Assembly (NCBI GenBank): GCA_023250955.1
Contig: JAHEZQ010000009.1
Location: forward strand, 62,001 to 126,000
Length of the DNA: 64,000 nt
DNA from: Melioribacter sp.
GTDB lineage: Bacteria > Bacteroidota > Ignavibacteria > Ignavibacteriales > Melioribacteraceae
Direction: 5' to 3'
Within the stretch, counting starts at the first letter, position 1. Each line of letters starts with the position of its first letter. Under the pieces are notes generated by a model. That model ran no database searches, was not told the origin of the DNA, and saw only the letters and a program-made list of their open reading frames with translations. Positions 9,372-18,207 of the stretch are shown piece by piece. The position numbers were made by a program, and so were the translations under genes.

Positions 9372-9397
9372 AAAAAAATGGGACTCCGAAGAGTCCC
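9372..9397 (-). terminator. Intrinsic terminator with UUCG loop, directly before a ribosome site
   Basis: On the minus strand GGGACTC-TTCG-GAGTCCC is followed by ATTTTTTT. The loop is the very stable cUUCGg tetraloop. The U-tract runs straight into the GAGGTG ribosome site of the beta-barrel gene. It should end most transcripts of the upstream small secreted-protein gene and let a fraction read into barrel-kinase-regulator. Confidence 0.9.
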
Positions 9398-9417
9398 GAT
9401 TAAATAACTCTTAAATA

Positions 9418-9846
9418 TTACTTGCCGCCTCTATATCCGCGGCCATTTGTTCCTTGTGTTCCTGTACCTGGTTGTGTGCAGTCGCCAGGTCCATTTCCGG
9501 TTCCGTTCTTAGGACCAACACCATTATTACCAGTGCCGTTGCCCGGTCCGTATCCGCCTTTACTGCCTTTACCACCGCGTTTACCTTTGCCTGCATTATC
9601 GTTGATTCCATCACCGTTCAAATCAACAAACTTATTTCTCTGAAGCTTCGGACCAGTGTAATCTGGATCAACTCCGTTTGGTATTCCATCGCCGTCATGG
9701 TCAGGAGCGTTATCATTATAACCGTCACCGTTTTTGTCAACAAATCCTTTACCATGTTGTGTAACCGGATTTTGTGTTTGTGCATTAATATTGGAATAAG
9801 CAAATACCAATACTAAAACCGAGAGAAGAACAACTACCTTTTTCAT
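9418..9846 (-). CDS. Small secreted protein with EF-hand/thrombospondin-3-like repeats
   Basis: 142 residues. A signal peptide (MKKVVVLLSVLVLVFAYSNINAQ) precedes a mature part with two acidic loops of the DxNxDGxxD type: DKNGDGYNDNAPDHDGDGIPNG and DLNGDGINDNA, like calcium-binding thrombospondin type-3 repeats. The C-terminal third is Gly/Asn-rich with a single Cys and a basic end (GRGYRGGK). GAGGT lies four bases before ATG. It is first in the row secreted protein, barrel, kinase, regulator, and a strong terminator follows it, so it is probably the most abundant product. The metal binding is inferred from motifs; the function is unknown. Confidence 0.78.
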   Translation of the reverse strand: MKKVVVLLSVLVLVFAYSNINAQTQNPVTQHGKGFVDKNGDGYNDNAPDHDGDGIPNGVDPDYTGPKLQRNKFVDLNGDGINDNAGKGKRGGKGSKGGYGPGNGTGNNGVGPKNGTGNGPGDCTQPGTGTQGTNGRGYRGGK

Positions 9847-10234
9847 ATTTACCTCTTTATGTTAGTGAGTATAATTTGATTTCATCACTCATATATGAAA
9901 AAGTATGCCAAGAAGTTTTTTTGTGTTTATTAAAAGAATTCAGCGGATACAATAATTTGAATATACTATTTTCAACTGAATGGTCGCTTACTTCGCCATT
10001 TTGGTCGAACTCAAATTCATCTGGAGTTATATAACTTAATTAGTGATGAGAATGTATTTTGGGATTGATGCAGTTTAGTTTTTTAGAATTTTACAAATAG
10101 AAATAGCAGTTTATAATTTGAAAGACAAAATACATTTTGAGCTGCATTGTGACTTTGTATTCAAGTTTTCCTCTTCACTTAATTGATCAAAAATTATTTG
10201 GACTGTAATTTCACAGAAATAAAATATTGAAACA
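9847..10234. other. Intergenic/promoter region upstream of the surface module
   Basis: The gap between the small secreted-protein gene and the next gene is about 434 bases, ending in a terminator. It should carry the promoter of the leftward surface module. On the minus strand TTGGCA near 9905-9900 resembles half of a sigma-54 site, but the -12 GC is missing. TGGTCG occurs twice (about 9979 and 10002). I see no gene in it. Confidence 0.5.
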
Positions 10235-10260
10235 AAAAGGACATCTCTCGATGTCCTTTT
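10235..10260. terminator. Bidirectional intrinsic terminator
   Basis: AAAAGGACAT and ATGTCCTTTT form a 10-bp stem with a 6-base loop, with A/T runs on both sides. It lies 20 bases after the stop of the leftward membrane-protein gene and should end that transcript. Confidence 0.88.
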
Positions 10261-10280
10261 CGGAAAAATCTTATAATCTG

Positions 10281-10709
10281 TTAAGCCGATTTAGCCTCAG
10301 CCGGTTTATAAATAAATGCTGTGACAACACCAAGCAACACCATTTGGATTGATCCATAAATGAACCATTGAAGAGCTAGTGAAAACGGAATTGGGTAAAC
10401 AACATTCTGAGCAACAGATGCAGAGAAGTTCATGAACAATGCAATATAAACTCCATATCGCACACCTTCCAAAATTCCTTTATTTTGATAACCTTTTATG
10501 AAAATGAAAACAAAGAAAAATGAAAAGACAAAATCTGCTACCATCATTCTCCACATCATCGCATCCATTTCCGCCATCGGACGAAATGCTTTAGAGATTG
10601 TTTCTTCCATATACGTTGATGAGAGCAAGACACTGTGAATAAGATATCCTGTAACTTCCAACAGAACAAAAACAACAAGAACTGCGATGATGAGTCTTTT
10701 TGTGTTCAT
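10281..10709 (-). CDS. Four-TM membrane protein, unknown function
   Basis: 142 residues from the chosen start, with four hydrophobic segments: IIAVLVVFVLLEVTGYLI, FVFSFFFVFIFIKGY, a segment around GVYIALFMNFSASVAQ, and a C-terminal SIQMVLLGVVTAFIY. A polar, Met-rich loop (AEMDAMMWRMM) lies between the first two. The ATG at 10709 is preferred because GAGG lies six bases upstream; an in-frame ATG at 10721 overlaps that site. It is a stand-alone gene with its own terminator. I do not recognise a named family. Confidence 0.7.
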   Translation of the reverse strand: MNTKRLIIAVLVVFVLLEVTGYLIHSVLLSSTYMEETISKAFRPMAEMDAMMWRMMVADFVFSFFFVFIFIKGYQNKGILEGVRYGVYIALFMNFSASVAQNVVYPIPFSLALQWFIYGSIQMVLLGVVTAFIYKPAEAKSA

Positions 10710-10773
10710 ATAGAACCTCATTTAAATTAATGATGCAGTTGTTTAGTCAATGACGGAGGAATTTATAAAATAA

Positions 10774-11460
10774 TTAAATATTTAAATACCTATTCCAAAT
10801 TTTGAATAATTCATAAGTCGCTTGAACGTCTTGCCCGCAGTAAATAGCAATATCTTTATTTCTTCCTGCTTTATAAAGTTCTTTAACTTCCATTCCGGTT
10901 ATGCCTTTAGATTTAGGCGATTCGATTCCGAAAGCATAACAGTAAAAATCAAGATTAAATTTTTTTGTTAATCCATAAAAGGTTAGTTGTTCTAACAGGT
11001 CAATATGACGAGAAGAATCATATCTATATTTCATGAGATTTACTGTGGGTTTAATTTTTTTCAAAGCTGAGCGAATCATAATAAAAGGCAGATCAAAATA
11101 TCTTCCGTTAAATGATATTACTTTTTCTGCTTTCGAAATATATTTCCAAAAATATTTCAGCATTTCTTCTTCATCAAACGGTTTGTACTTAATTGTTTTT
11201 TCCTCAGCTCTCCATTCTTCATCTTTACAGCCATCGTATAATACCAATGATTTTTCAGTTTCAGTATTCAACAATCCTATGGCAACAATCTTGGCCGTAT
11301 AAGGATATAAACTAATGTATCTCTTAGCTTCGTCAATCAGTTCTTCTTTTTTAATTGGATCTTTTTCAGATTCAGTATATCGAAGAAGAAACTCTTTTTG
11401 TGAATCAGATAGTGTTTCGAATTCTACACCAACAGTTTCAATATCAAAAACAAGGTTCAT
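10774..11460 (-). CDS. Predicted 3'-5' exonuclease, DEDDy superfamily
   Basis: 228 residues with a ribonuclease-H-like fold. Exo I is FDIET (D6, E8), Exo II is SFNGRYFDLPF, and Exo III is YCGQDVQATYELF (Y-x3-D), which defines the DEDDy class. It resembles the family of predicted exonucleases related to the proofreading domain of family-B DNA polymerases (PF10108/PF13482). It has no polymerase domain and no Zn-ribbon. The substrate may be DNA or RNA and cannot be told from sequence. It is transcribed away from the acyltransferase-like gene at 11607. Confidence 0.8.
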   Translation of the reverse strand: MNLVFDIETVGVEFETLSDSQKEFLLRYTESEKDPIKKEELIDEAKRYISLYPYTAKIVAIGLLNTETEKSLVLYDGCKDEEWRAEEKTIKYKPFDEEEMLKYFWKYISKAEKVISFNGRYFDLPFIMIRSALKKIKPTVNLMKYRYDSSRHIDLLEQLTFYGLTKKFNLDFYCYAFGIESPKSKGITGMEVKELYKAGRNKDIAIYCGQDVQATYELFKIWNRYLNI

Positions 11461-11606
11461 TTGCCCCCCAACTTTATTCTTGTTGTTGATTGAAACTAAT
11501 GAAAAAAATATTGATTTAATAGAATTAAAATTATTTTTTAGCTTCTTCTAAGCTTTGAAAATTAAGATTATTGATTATTTTGCAATAAATCAAAATTGAG
11601 AAAGGT

Positions 11607-12737
11607 ATGCAAACAAAGAACCGTGCTTTGTTCATTGATATGCTCAAAGGCCTTGCACTTATTATTATGATCGAAGTGCACGTCGTTAATTCTATGCTTT
11701 TGCCAGCTCTTAAAGAATCTTGGTGGTTCCCATCTTTAAATTTTATAAATGGTTTAGTTGCACCCTCTTTTAGTTTCGCTTCTGGAATGGTATTTGTGCT
11801 TTCATTACAAAAAGGTGTTGATCAATTAAGAACTTTCGGGAAAGAATTTTGGCGTAAGTTATCCAGAGTTGGATTAATATTTTTCGTCGGATATTCTCTT
11901 CATCTTCCATACTACTCACTTACTAAAATACTCAACAATCAAACACAGGAAAATCTTAATAGTTTATTTACGGTAGATATCCTTCAAATAATTTCTACAG
12001 GACTGATTGTTTTATTGTTTGCCCGAATATTTATCAAATCCGAAAAACGCTTTTATAATTTTCTATTAATATTAACAGCAATTATTTTAATTATTAGCCC
12101 GTTGATGTGGCAAATAGATTTTGCGAATTATTTACCGTTATTCTTTGCTAATTATTTTAATAAAATGCACGGTTCTTTATTTCCAGTTTTCCCCTGGTGG
12201 GCATTTGTTTTTAGCGGCGCTTATGTAGCTAAATTTTATCTTGAAGCCAAACAAAATAACTCCGAAAAAGCATTTGCAAGAAAAATAATAATTACTGGCT
12301 CGTTGTTTTATCTATCAAGTGTTTTGATTATGTATGTTTTCTTCCCGCAAGCATTAGCTAAAATGATTCCAAATCCATTTTTCTTTTTAGAAAGGTTTGG
12401 ATTAATTCTTTTGTTCCTTGGAGTATTTTGGTTTTATCTTAACAACAAAGAAAATTACACATCATTGATCTTAGATGTAAGCCGTGAATCACTTTTAGTT
12501 TATTGGGTGCACTTGCAATTAATTTATAGAGAAATCTTTTGGGGAAAAAGTCTTATTGATATTTCAGAAAGAAATTACAACGCGGTTCAATGTTTGATCG
12601 TAACTGCAATTTTAATTGTATTAATGTTAATCATGGCTAAGGTGTGGGGCAAACTGAAAAGAAACTATCCTAATTATTGCCGTTGGGTTACAGCAGCAGT
12701 TTTAATTATTGGAACAGCAATATTTATTATACGTTAG
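11607..12737 (+). CDS. Heparan-alpha-glucosaminide N-acetyltransferase-like membrane protein (DUF1624/YeiB type)
   Basis: 376 residues with about ten TM helices. The N-terminal signature RALFIDMLKGLALIIMIEVHVVN fits the HGSNAT/DUF1624 group, where a histidine after TM1 is thought to carry an acyl group across the membrane (here the H in EVHVVN). The PVFPWWAFVFSG motif also fits. The likely job is transmembrane acylation of an envelope glycan, with no substrate evident. Its 3' end overlaps the convergent thioesterase gene by 11 bases. Confidence 0.75.
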   Translation: MQTKNRALFIDMLKGLALIIMIEVHVVNSMLLPALKESWWFPSLNFINGLVAPSFSFASGMVFVLSLQKGVDQLRTFGKEFWRKLSRVGLIFFVGYSLHLPYYSLTKILNNQTQENLNSLFTVDILQIISTGLIVLLFARIFIKSEKRFYNFLLILTAIILIISPLMWQIDFANYLPLFFANYFNKMHGSLFPVFPWWAFVFSGAYVAKFYLEAKQNNSEKAFARKIIITGSLFYLSSVLIMYVFFPQALAKMIPNPFFFLERFGLILLFLGVFWFYLNNKENYTSLILDVSRESLLVYWVHLQLIYREIFWGKSLIDISERNYNAVQCLIVTAILIVLMLIMAKVWGKLKRNYPNYCRWVTAAVLIIGTAIFIIR

Positions 12738-13185
12738 CTGATCTTTGAATTACAACATCTTTCTCAAACTTCAGAACCGCATCATAAAATTCTTGCGGTA
12801 GTGGTAATGATTTATTATTACTTCGATCTATATGGACAACAACTCCTCCACCTTTTGCGATTATATCTTTTGTTGCTGATTTTTCAATTAAATGCCGGAA
12901 TCCGAAACTGGAATTTTTGATAAATTCTACACGCGTATAAATATTTAGTTCATCATCAAGTTGTGCGGGTTTTAAATAATCGCATTCATTGTGAACCATA
13001 ATAAAAAAAGAATATCCTTCTAAAATTTCTTCCAAAGCATAATTCTTTTTAATGTCTTGCATATATTTTATTCGAGCATCTTCAAAGTAGTTAAAATAAA
13101 CAGCATTATTACAAACACTAAGCATATCAACTTCACGAAATTTTACTACTTCAATTATTTTGTGTCTGTAGTTTGAGATATCCAC
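12727..13185 (-). CDS. Acyl-CoA thioesterase, 4HBT hotdog family (YbgC/FcbC-like)
   Basis: 152 residues. The N-terminal hotdog active-site block reads VKFREVDMLSVCNNAVYFNYFEDARIKY. The catalytic Asp (VD) is kept, but the usual GHVNN is changed to SVCNN, so the common His is absent. Such enzymes hydrolyse short acyl-CoAs or acyl-ACPs. It lies 30 bases downstream of the ltaE stop and is probably the last gene of the era operon. The start MDISNYRH fits the family length. Confidence 0.8.
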   Translation of the reverse strand: MDISNYRHKIIEVVKFREVDMLSVCNNAVYFNYFEDARIKYMQDIKKNYALEEILEGYSFFIMVHNECDYLKPAQLDDELNIYTRVEFIKNSSFGFRHLIEKSATKDIIAKGGGVVVHIDRSNNKSLPLPQEFYDAVLKFEKDVVIQRSANV

Positions 13186-13215
13186 TTAAACCTCTAATTC
13201 TTATTCCTTAATTTT

Positions 13216-14256
13216 TCACAAAAATGAAGAAACTATTTTTTCTATAATTTGTATTGCTTGTTCAATATCTTCAAAGGAAACATCCATATGGGTTACAGCT
13301 CTAATAACGCCGACTTTTCCTGTTCCTAGATATAATCCATTCTCTCTACATTTAGTTAAGAAATCATCAACCGATAGTTTTTGAGGAGAGAGCATAATAA
13401 TATTTGTTTGAACACATTCAGTATCAACAAAAAGATTTGGTAATTGTGAAAGTTTATCTGAAAACAATTTCGCCTTATCATGATCTTCTTTCAAACGGGG
13501 AATATTATTTTTAAGTGCATACAATCCGGCAGCAGCAAGAATTCCTACTTGCCGCATCCCTCCGCCCCAACCTTTACGAACACGGTAAGCTTGTTTAATA
13601 AAATCTTTTGTCCCAGCTATTATGGAACCAATCGGTGCACCCAAACCTTTAGACAGACAACAAGACACCGAATCAAAATGTTGGGCATATTCTGCTGGAG
13701 AAATTCCAGTTACAACAGATGCATTCCAAATTCTCGCTCCGTCAAGATGAAAATAAAGATTATGTTTTTTTGCTAATAAACTTAGTGCTTTAATATTTTC
13801 AATCGGATTAATAGTTCCACCTGCACGATTGTGTGTGTTTTCAACTTCAATTACTTTCGTTCGTGCCATGTAATACGCGCTTTCAGGTCGGATCAATGAT
13901 TCAACTTGTTCAGGTGTAAACACACCTCGAACGCCATCCACCAAACTTAATTGTAATCCACTTAAAGCAGCAGGCGATCCGGATTCGTACTGAAAAATGT
14001 GAGCATCTTTTTCGCAGATAACTTCATCGCCGGGTTGTGTTAAAACATTTAAGCAAATTTGATTTCCCATAACTCCGCTAGGAACATAAAGTGCGGCTTC
14101 CTTGCCTAATAGTTCTGCCGCATATTTTTCAAGTTCATTTGCGGTCGGATCTTCTTTGTAAACATCATCCCCGACTTCAGCATTGCACATTGCTTTGCGC
14201 ATTGCTTCAGATGGTTTAGTAACCGTATCGCTTCTTAGATCAATAATTTTTTTCAT
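13216..14256 (-). CDS. ltaE: Low-specificity L-threonine aldolase
   Basis: PLP fold-type I enzyme of 346 residues that cleaves L-threonine and L-allo-threonine to glycine and acetaldehyde. The N-terminus IDLRSDTVTKPSEAMRKAM is the family signature. The PLP lysine is K203 in SCCLSKGLGAPIGS, and HLDGARIWNA carries the Asp that contacts the pyridine nitrogen. It overlaps the lnt stop by 4 bases (ATGA), which suggests translational coupling. Confidence 0.93.
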   Translation of the reverse strand: MKKIIDLRSDTVTKPSEAMRKAMCNAEVGDDVYKEDPTANELEKYAAELLGKEAALYVPSGVMGNQICLNVLTQPGDEVICEKDAHIFQYESGSPAALSGLQLSLVDGVRGVFTPEQVESLIRPESAYYMARTKVIEVENTHNRAGGTINPIENIKALSLLAKKHNLYFHLDGARIWNASVVTGISPAEYAQHFDSVSCCLSKGLGAPIGSIIAGTKDFIKQAYRVRKGWGGGMRQVGILAAAGLYALKNNIPRLKEDHDKAKLFSDKLSQLPNLFVDTECVQTNIIMLSPQKLSVDDFLTKCRENGLYLGTGKVGVIRAVTHMDVSFEDIEQAIQIIEKIVSSFL

Positions 14257-15908
14257 GATTGTTTTTTTGTTTTAGTTGATAATTTTTTAAATATAAAAAT
14301 CATAATTGTAACGATAGAAATAAAAGAAGAGAACAAAGGAAATATCCACGGAAAGCGTGAATAAAAAGTTTGTCCTTCGTTAATAATCACATCGCCCACA
14401 AGTATGTCCCGCGTATAAAGTTTAGTCGATGCTATTGTATTACCAAGCGGATCAATGATACAACTAATCCCGCCGTTAGCAGCACGGATAACAGATTTTC
14501 TATTCTCAACGGCGCGTAATACGGATATCTCTTTATGCTGAAACGGTCCGCTTGAATATCCATACCAGCTATCATTCGTAACAACAGTAATTAAGTCCGC
14601 GCCTGTTTGAATAAATCCGGCAACAAATTCCGGATATATTGATTCGATGCAGACAACACCTGCAACCTTTACAATAGAATTATTGGTTTCATTTAGATTA
14701 AACACAACCTGATCTTTACCAACATTCCAACTTGAAATACCAACTTCCCATTTTATGAATTCGCCGAGAAACGGTAATTGTTCAACAAAAGGAACGTGCT
14801 CTCCAAACGGAACGAGTTTTATCTTTCCATACTTTTCAACTTTTGGTGAGTTAGGCTTGAAAAGTAAAATTGAATTGTAAGAAGTATATGAGGTTCCGCT
14901 TCTAGTTTCTTTGGCATCTTTCGGAGCTTCACTTTTGTTGAAATAAAAATTAGCATCTGGCATTCCGGTCATCAAAAAAATATTATTCGATGTAACAAAT
15001 TGATGAATTCTGCTAACTTCGAAATCATAATTACCGGAGAGAAGATAAACCGGTAAAGCAGATTCCGGCCAAACAATTAGTTTAGCTCCCTTATTAATCG
15101 CTTGTTCCGACAACATAATATAAATATCAAGTTGTTCATCTAAATTTTCGATTCGCCATTTGGACCACGGATTATAATTGGGCTGAACTAAACCAACTTT
15201 TATTTTTTTGTCGGATAAATTGACGCTATTTATTCTTATAAATCCATAAGCAACTACTAATAGAAAAATTATTAGTGCCGAAGACAAATATTTATAATTT
15301 AATTTTTTATTTGTTTTGAATTCTTTTATTGAGAGATAAAGAAAAATATTAATGAATAAAATAATAAGCGAAAGACCATAGACTCCGACAATATCCGAAA
15401 TCTGTATAAAGAGCTTAAAGTATGGTGTGCTGTTACCAAGAGTAAGCCATGGAAAGCGAAGGTCGGTCAAACTGTATAAAAATTCAAAAGAGACCCAATA
15501 AAATGGGAAGAGAAAAAGAGCAATATTTTTTCCAAATGTTTTTTTCGAAAAATGATAAAGTGTTGTAATGATCAGATAAAAAAGCGGATTAAAAAATAAA
15601 AGAGCAGCACCGGAGATCATAAGAAATGTATCGGCTTCTTTAGTCCAACTTCCTACCCAATACAGCGTTATTAAATTGAAGAAGAAAAGAGTGTAATAAG
15701 TAAAACGATTTATTGATAACAATGTTTCTCTTTTTTCTAAAACAAATAGAAAAGGAACCAATGAGACAAAACTTAGAAATGGTAGTGGCACCGGCGGGTA
15801 AGATAAACCGAGTAAAATTCCACTTAACAATCCGAGGAATAAATCTCTGTTACGTTCTTTTTTTTGATTAGGAGTTAGAGGCGCTATGTATTTCTTGAAA
15901 AATATCAT
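14253..15908 (-). CDS. lnt: Apolipoprotein N-acyltransferase
   Basis: Adds the third acyl chain to the N-terminal cysteine of lipoproteins in the inner membrane. 551 residues: N-terminal TM helices to about 225, then a nitrilase-fold periplasmic domain with the triad E282 (VWPESALP), K362 (KIKLVPFGEHVPF) and C420 (GVVCIES), and a C-terminal TM at about 520-545. It overlaps dedA and ltaE by 4 bases each. It fits the lipoproteins encoded nearby at 56119 and 58176. Confidence 0.95.
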   Translation of the reverse strand: MIFFKKYIAPLTPNQKKERNRDLFLGLLSGILLGLSYPPVPLPFLSFVSLVPFLFVLEKRETLLSINRFTYYTLFFFNLITLYWVGSWTKEADTFLMISGAALLFFNPLFYLIITTLYHFSKKTFGKNIALFLFPFYWVSFEFLYSLTDLRFPWLTLGNSTPYFKLFIQISDIVGVYGLSLIILFINIFLYLSIKEFKTNKKLNYKYLSSALIIFLLVVAYGFIRINSVNLSDKKIKVGLVQPNYNPWSKWRIENLDEQLDIYIMLSEQAINKGAKLIVWPESALPVYLLSGNYDFEVSRIHQFVTSNNIFLMTGMPDANFYFNKSEAPKDAKETRSGTSYTSYNSILLFKPNSPKVEKYGKIKLVPFGEHVPFVEQLPFLGEFIKWEVGISSWNVGKDQVVFNLNETNNSIVKVAGVVCIESIYPEFVAGFIQTGADLITVVTNDSWYGYSSGPFQHKEISVLRAVENRKSVIRAANGGISCIIDPLGNTIASTKLYTRDILVGDVIINEGQTFYSRFPWIFPLFSSFISIVTIMIFIFKKLSTKTKKQS

Positions 15909-16513
15909 TTACTCTTTTTCTTTTTCACCCAAAATCTAACCAAAACAATTATTATTATTATAGCAGTTATTGCAAGAATAATCTGTGAATATTCGGAAAG
16001 ATATTTATCAACTAATTCAAGATTGTTTCCGAGTTGAATGCCAAGAAAAATCAAAATGGCATTCCAAACAAATGAACTGACGCCGGCATAAATAAATGTA
16101 CGTGTTGGTTTTAATTTGTGAACTCCGGAAAAGAAACTAACAACAGCGCGTGTACCGGGAAGAAATCTGTTAATAAGGATAATATTGTAGCCATATTTGT
16201 GAAAAAAACGATCGGCTTTATCAAGTGATTCTTGTTTAATAAATTTGAATTTGCCGGAGCGTAAAACTTTTTCACCAAAAAATTCACCGATTAGATACAT
16301 TACTATAAAACCAATTGCACTTCCAACGCTTGTCAGCAAAAGAATTGGGATAAATCCCAAAGTAGATTTTGAAATTAACGTTGCGCCGACAAGTAGTACA
16401 AAATCACTTGGAGATGGTGGAAATATATTTTCTATAAATGCGAAAAAGAAAAGCACGACGTAAATTAGTGCGGGATCTAAAGTGCTGATATAAGAGATAA
16501 TTTCCTGAAGCAT
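15905..16513 (-). CDS. DedA-family membrane protein (VTT/SNARE-associated domain)
   Basis: 202 residues with about five hydrophobic segments. The N-terminal FAFIENIFPPSPSDFVLLVGA carries the acidic residue typical of DedA, and NRFLPGTRAVVSFFSGV carries the essential F-x-R-x3-P-G-x-R motif. DedA proteins work in membrane lipid homeostasis; some move polyprenyl phosphate or phosphatidylethanolamine across the membrane. Its start shares one base with the ispF stop. It sits well between isoprenoid (ispF) and lipoprotein (lnt) genes. Confidence 0.9.
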   Translation of the reverse strand: MLQEIISYISTLDPALIYVVLFFFAFIENIFPPSPSDFVLLVGATLISKSTLGFIPILLLTSVGSAIGFIVMYLIGEFFGEKVLRSGKFKFIKQESLDKADRFFHKYGYNIILINRFLPGTRAVVSFFSGVHKLKPTRTFIYAGVSSFVWNAILIFLGIQLGNNLELVDKYLSEYSQIILAITAIIIIIVLVRFWVKKKKSK

Positions 16514-17004
16514 TATTTATCTTGTTTGTTTAATAGAACAACAGCTTGTGCGGCACAACCTTCTTCATGCCCAACAAAACCTAAACCTTCGGTTGTTGTA
16601 GCTTTCACAGAAATTTGATCAATAGTAATATTCAAAATGTTCGCAATTACTTTTCTCATCTCCGGAATGAACGGTGCAAGTATTGGTTTTTCAAGAAGAA
16701 TGGTTGAATCAACATTTCCAATTTCGTAATGAAAATCTTTCATAAGGTAATAAACATGATTAAGCAATTCTTTGCTATCAGCATTTTTGTATTTTGAATC
16801 TGTATTGGGAAAATGAATACCGATATCTCCCAAAGAAAGTGCACCAAGTATAGCATCACAGATTGCGTGGAGAAGAACATCCGCATCGGAATGGCCTAGT
16901 AATCCTTTTGTATGAGGAATTTCAACACCGCCCAAAATTAATTTGCGGCCATCAACGAATTTATGAACATCATATCCGAATCCGATCTTATGTTGTAAGT
17001 TCAA
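16513..17004 (-). CDS. ispF: 2-C-methyl-D-erythritol 2,4-cyclodiphosphate synthase
   Basis: Fifth step of the MEP isoprenoid pathway; a Zn-dependent trimer. 163 residues. Metal ligands are in GYDVHKF (D12, H14) and the conserved [18 protein letters not shown] block. The C-terminal [25 protein letters not shown] is also typical. It overlaps acyP by 4 bases (ATGA). The window therefore points to a MEP rather than a mevalonate pathway. Confidence 0.96.
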   Translation of the reverse strand: MNLQHKIGFGYDVHKFVDGRKLILGGVEIPHTKGLLGHSDADVLLHAICDAILGALSLGDIGIHFPNTDSKYKNADSKELLNHVYYLMKDFHYEIGNVDSTILLEKPILAPFIPEMRKVIANILNITIDQISVKATTTEGLGFVGHEEGCAAQAVVLLNKQDK

Positions 17005-17279
17005 TGTCTTATCTCAAATCTTGTGAATTCATTTTTTGATTCGCTCCATTTAATCGAAGCGTTTTTTATCTCTGCACGTATGGGACCAATTTTAATTTCC
17101 TTATACAATTCCTCAATCATTGCAAGTTCGCCTTCCACAACTGTATAAACTTCACCGCTATATAAATTCTTCGTATAACCTTTTAAATAAAGTTGTTCAG
17201 TATTACGTGCAACAAAATATCTAAACCCGACACCCTGAACAAATCCGTTAACAATTATTTCAGCCCTTTGAATTGCCAT
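17001..17279 (-). CDS. acyP: Acylphosphatase
   Basis: 92 residues. Hydrolyses acyl phosphates such as carbamoyl or acetyl phosphate. The phosphate-binding loop VQGVGFRYF carries the catalytic Arg, and the second-strand Asn is in [16 protein letters not shown]. It overlaps the EamA gene by 20 bases and ispF by 4. Confidence 0.93.
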   Translation of the reverse strand: MAIQRAEIIVNGFVQGVGFRYFVARNTEQLYLKGYTKNLYSGEVYTVVEGELAMIEELYKEIKIGPIRAEIKNASIKWSESKNEFTRFEIRH

Positions 17280-18207
17280 TTTTCATAAACAATGTATCAT
17301 ATAGTTCTGATATAATTAAACCTGTAAATATTATTCCAGCACCGATATAACCCAAATTAGTAATTTCTTCATGTAATAAAAAGAATGTAAAAATTGCAGC
17401 CAAGACCGGCTCGAGTGAAAATATTATTCCGGCCTTTGTAGGACTAATTAATTTTTGATATTTAGTTTGCATCACCGTTGTAATTAATGTGGTAAATATT
17501 GAAGTATATAAAAGACCAACCAATAGATTATTTGTAAATTCAATTCTAATTTTTTCAATTCCCGAAAGTGAAATTATAAATGCTGCCATGAAAGCTAGGA
17601 TTGAAGTTACACCCGTCTGCATAATTACCATTAACCAGAGATTATGGCGTTTGGTAAAAACATCAATATATATTATATAAAAGGCAAATAAGAGCGCACT
17701 GATTATTGTAAAAAAATCTCCAATCGTAAAATTATCTTTAAATTCTTGAAAAATTAAAAATATAGACTTGCTGTTGCTGGAAAGAAAGAATATTCCGATA
17801 AAAACAAGAATTACTCCAATTATAGCTCCAGTATTAGGTCTTCTTTTTTCAATTATTATTTGAAGAAAAGGCACAATGATAACAGCAGAGCCTGTAAGAA
17901 AACCGGATTTAGTTGCTGATGTATATTTTAGACCAAATGTTTGAGTTGCGAATTCCCCGAATAAAAATAAGCCGAGAATTGATCCGGCTATAATTACTTC
18001 CTTAGAAAATTCTTTCCTTAGTTTTAGAAATACCGGAATTAATAAAATACTTACAATGGAAAATCTTATAGCTACAAAAAGCATTGTTGAAACATCGTGG
18101 ATGGATAATTTTACAATTGCAAATGTGGCTCCCCAAAGCAAGGTAACAACCAGCATTGCGCCTTCACCTAAAAATTTTCCGGTAGATTTTGGGGATGTGT
18201 TATTCAT
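17260..18207 (-). CDS. EamA-family drug/metabolite transporter
   Basis: 315 residues with ten TM helices in two EamA repeats. The first starts AMLVVTLLWGATFAIVKLSI, and the second half ends SLEPVLAAIFTFFLLHEEIT, the usual EamA signature. Substrate unknown (amino acids, metabolites or drugs in relatives). It overlaps the era stop by 8 bases, so it is co-translated with a housekeeping GTPase; this says little about its substrate. Confidence 0.88.
   Translation of the reverse strand: MNNTSPKSTGKFLGEGAMLVVTLLWGATFAIVKLSIHDVSTMLFVAIRFSIVSILLIPVFLKLRKEFSKEVIIAGSILGLFLFGEFATQTFGLKYTSATKSGFLTGSAVIIVPFLQIIIEKRRPNTGAIIGVILVFIGIFFLSSNSKSIFLIFQEFKDNFTIGDFFTIISALLFAFYIIYIDVFTKRHNLWLMVIMQTGVTSILAFMAAFIISLSGIEKIRIEFTNNLLVGLLYTSIFTTLITTVMQTKYQKLISPTKAGIIFSLEPVLAAIFTFFLLHEEITNLGYIGAGIIFTGLIISELYDTLFMKNGNSKG

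Noticed and set aside
9422-9816. Pro-rich and Ser-rich plus-strand ORFs opposite the secreted protein
   Set aside because: They are antisense shadows of a Gly/Asn-rich gene; the minus-strand frame has a signal peptide, ribosome site and terminator.
9888-9905. Sigma-54-like promoter TTGGCA upstream of the surface module
   Set aside because: The -24 GG is good, but the -12 element reads TTCA rather than TTGC; GG-N10-GC is not met.
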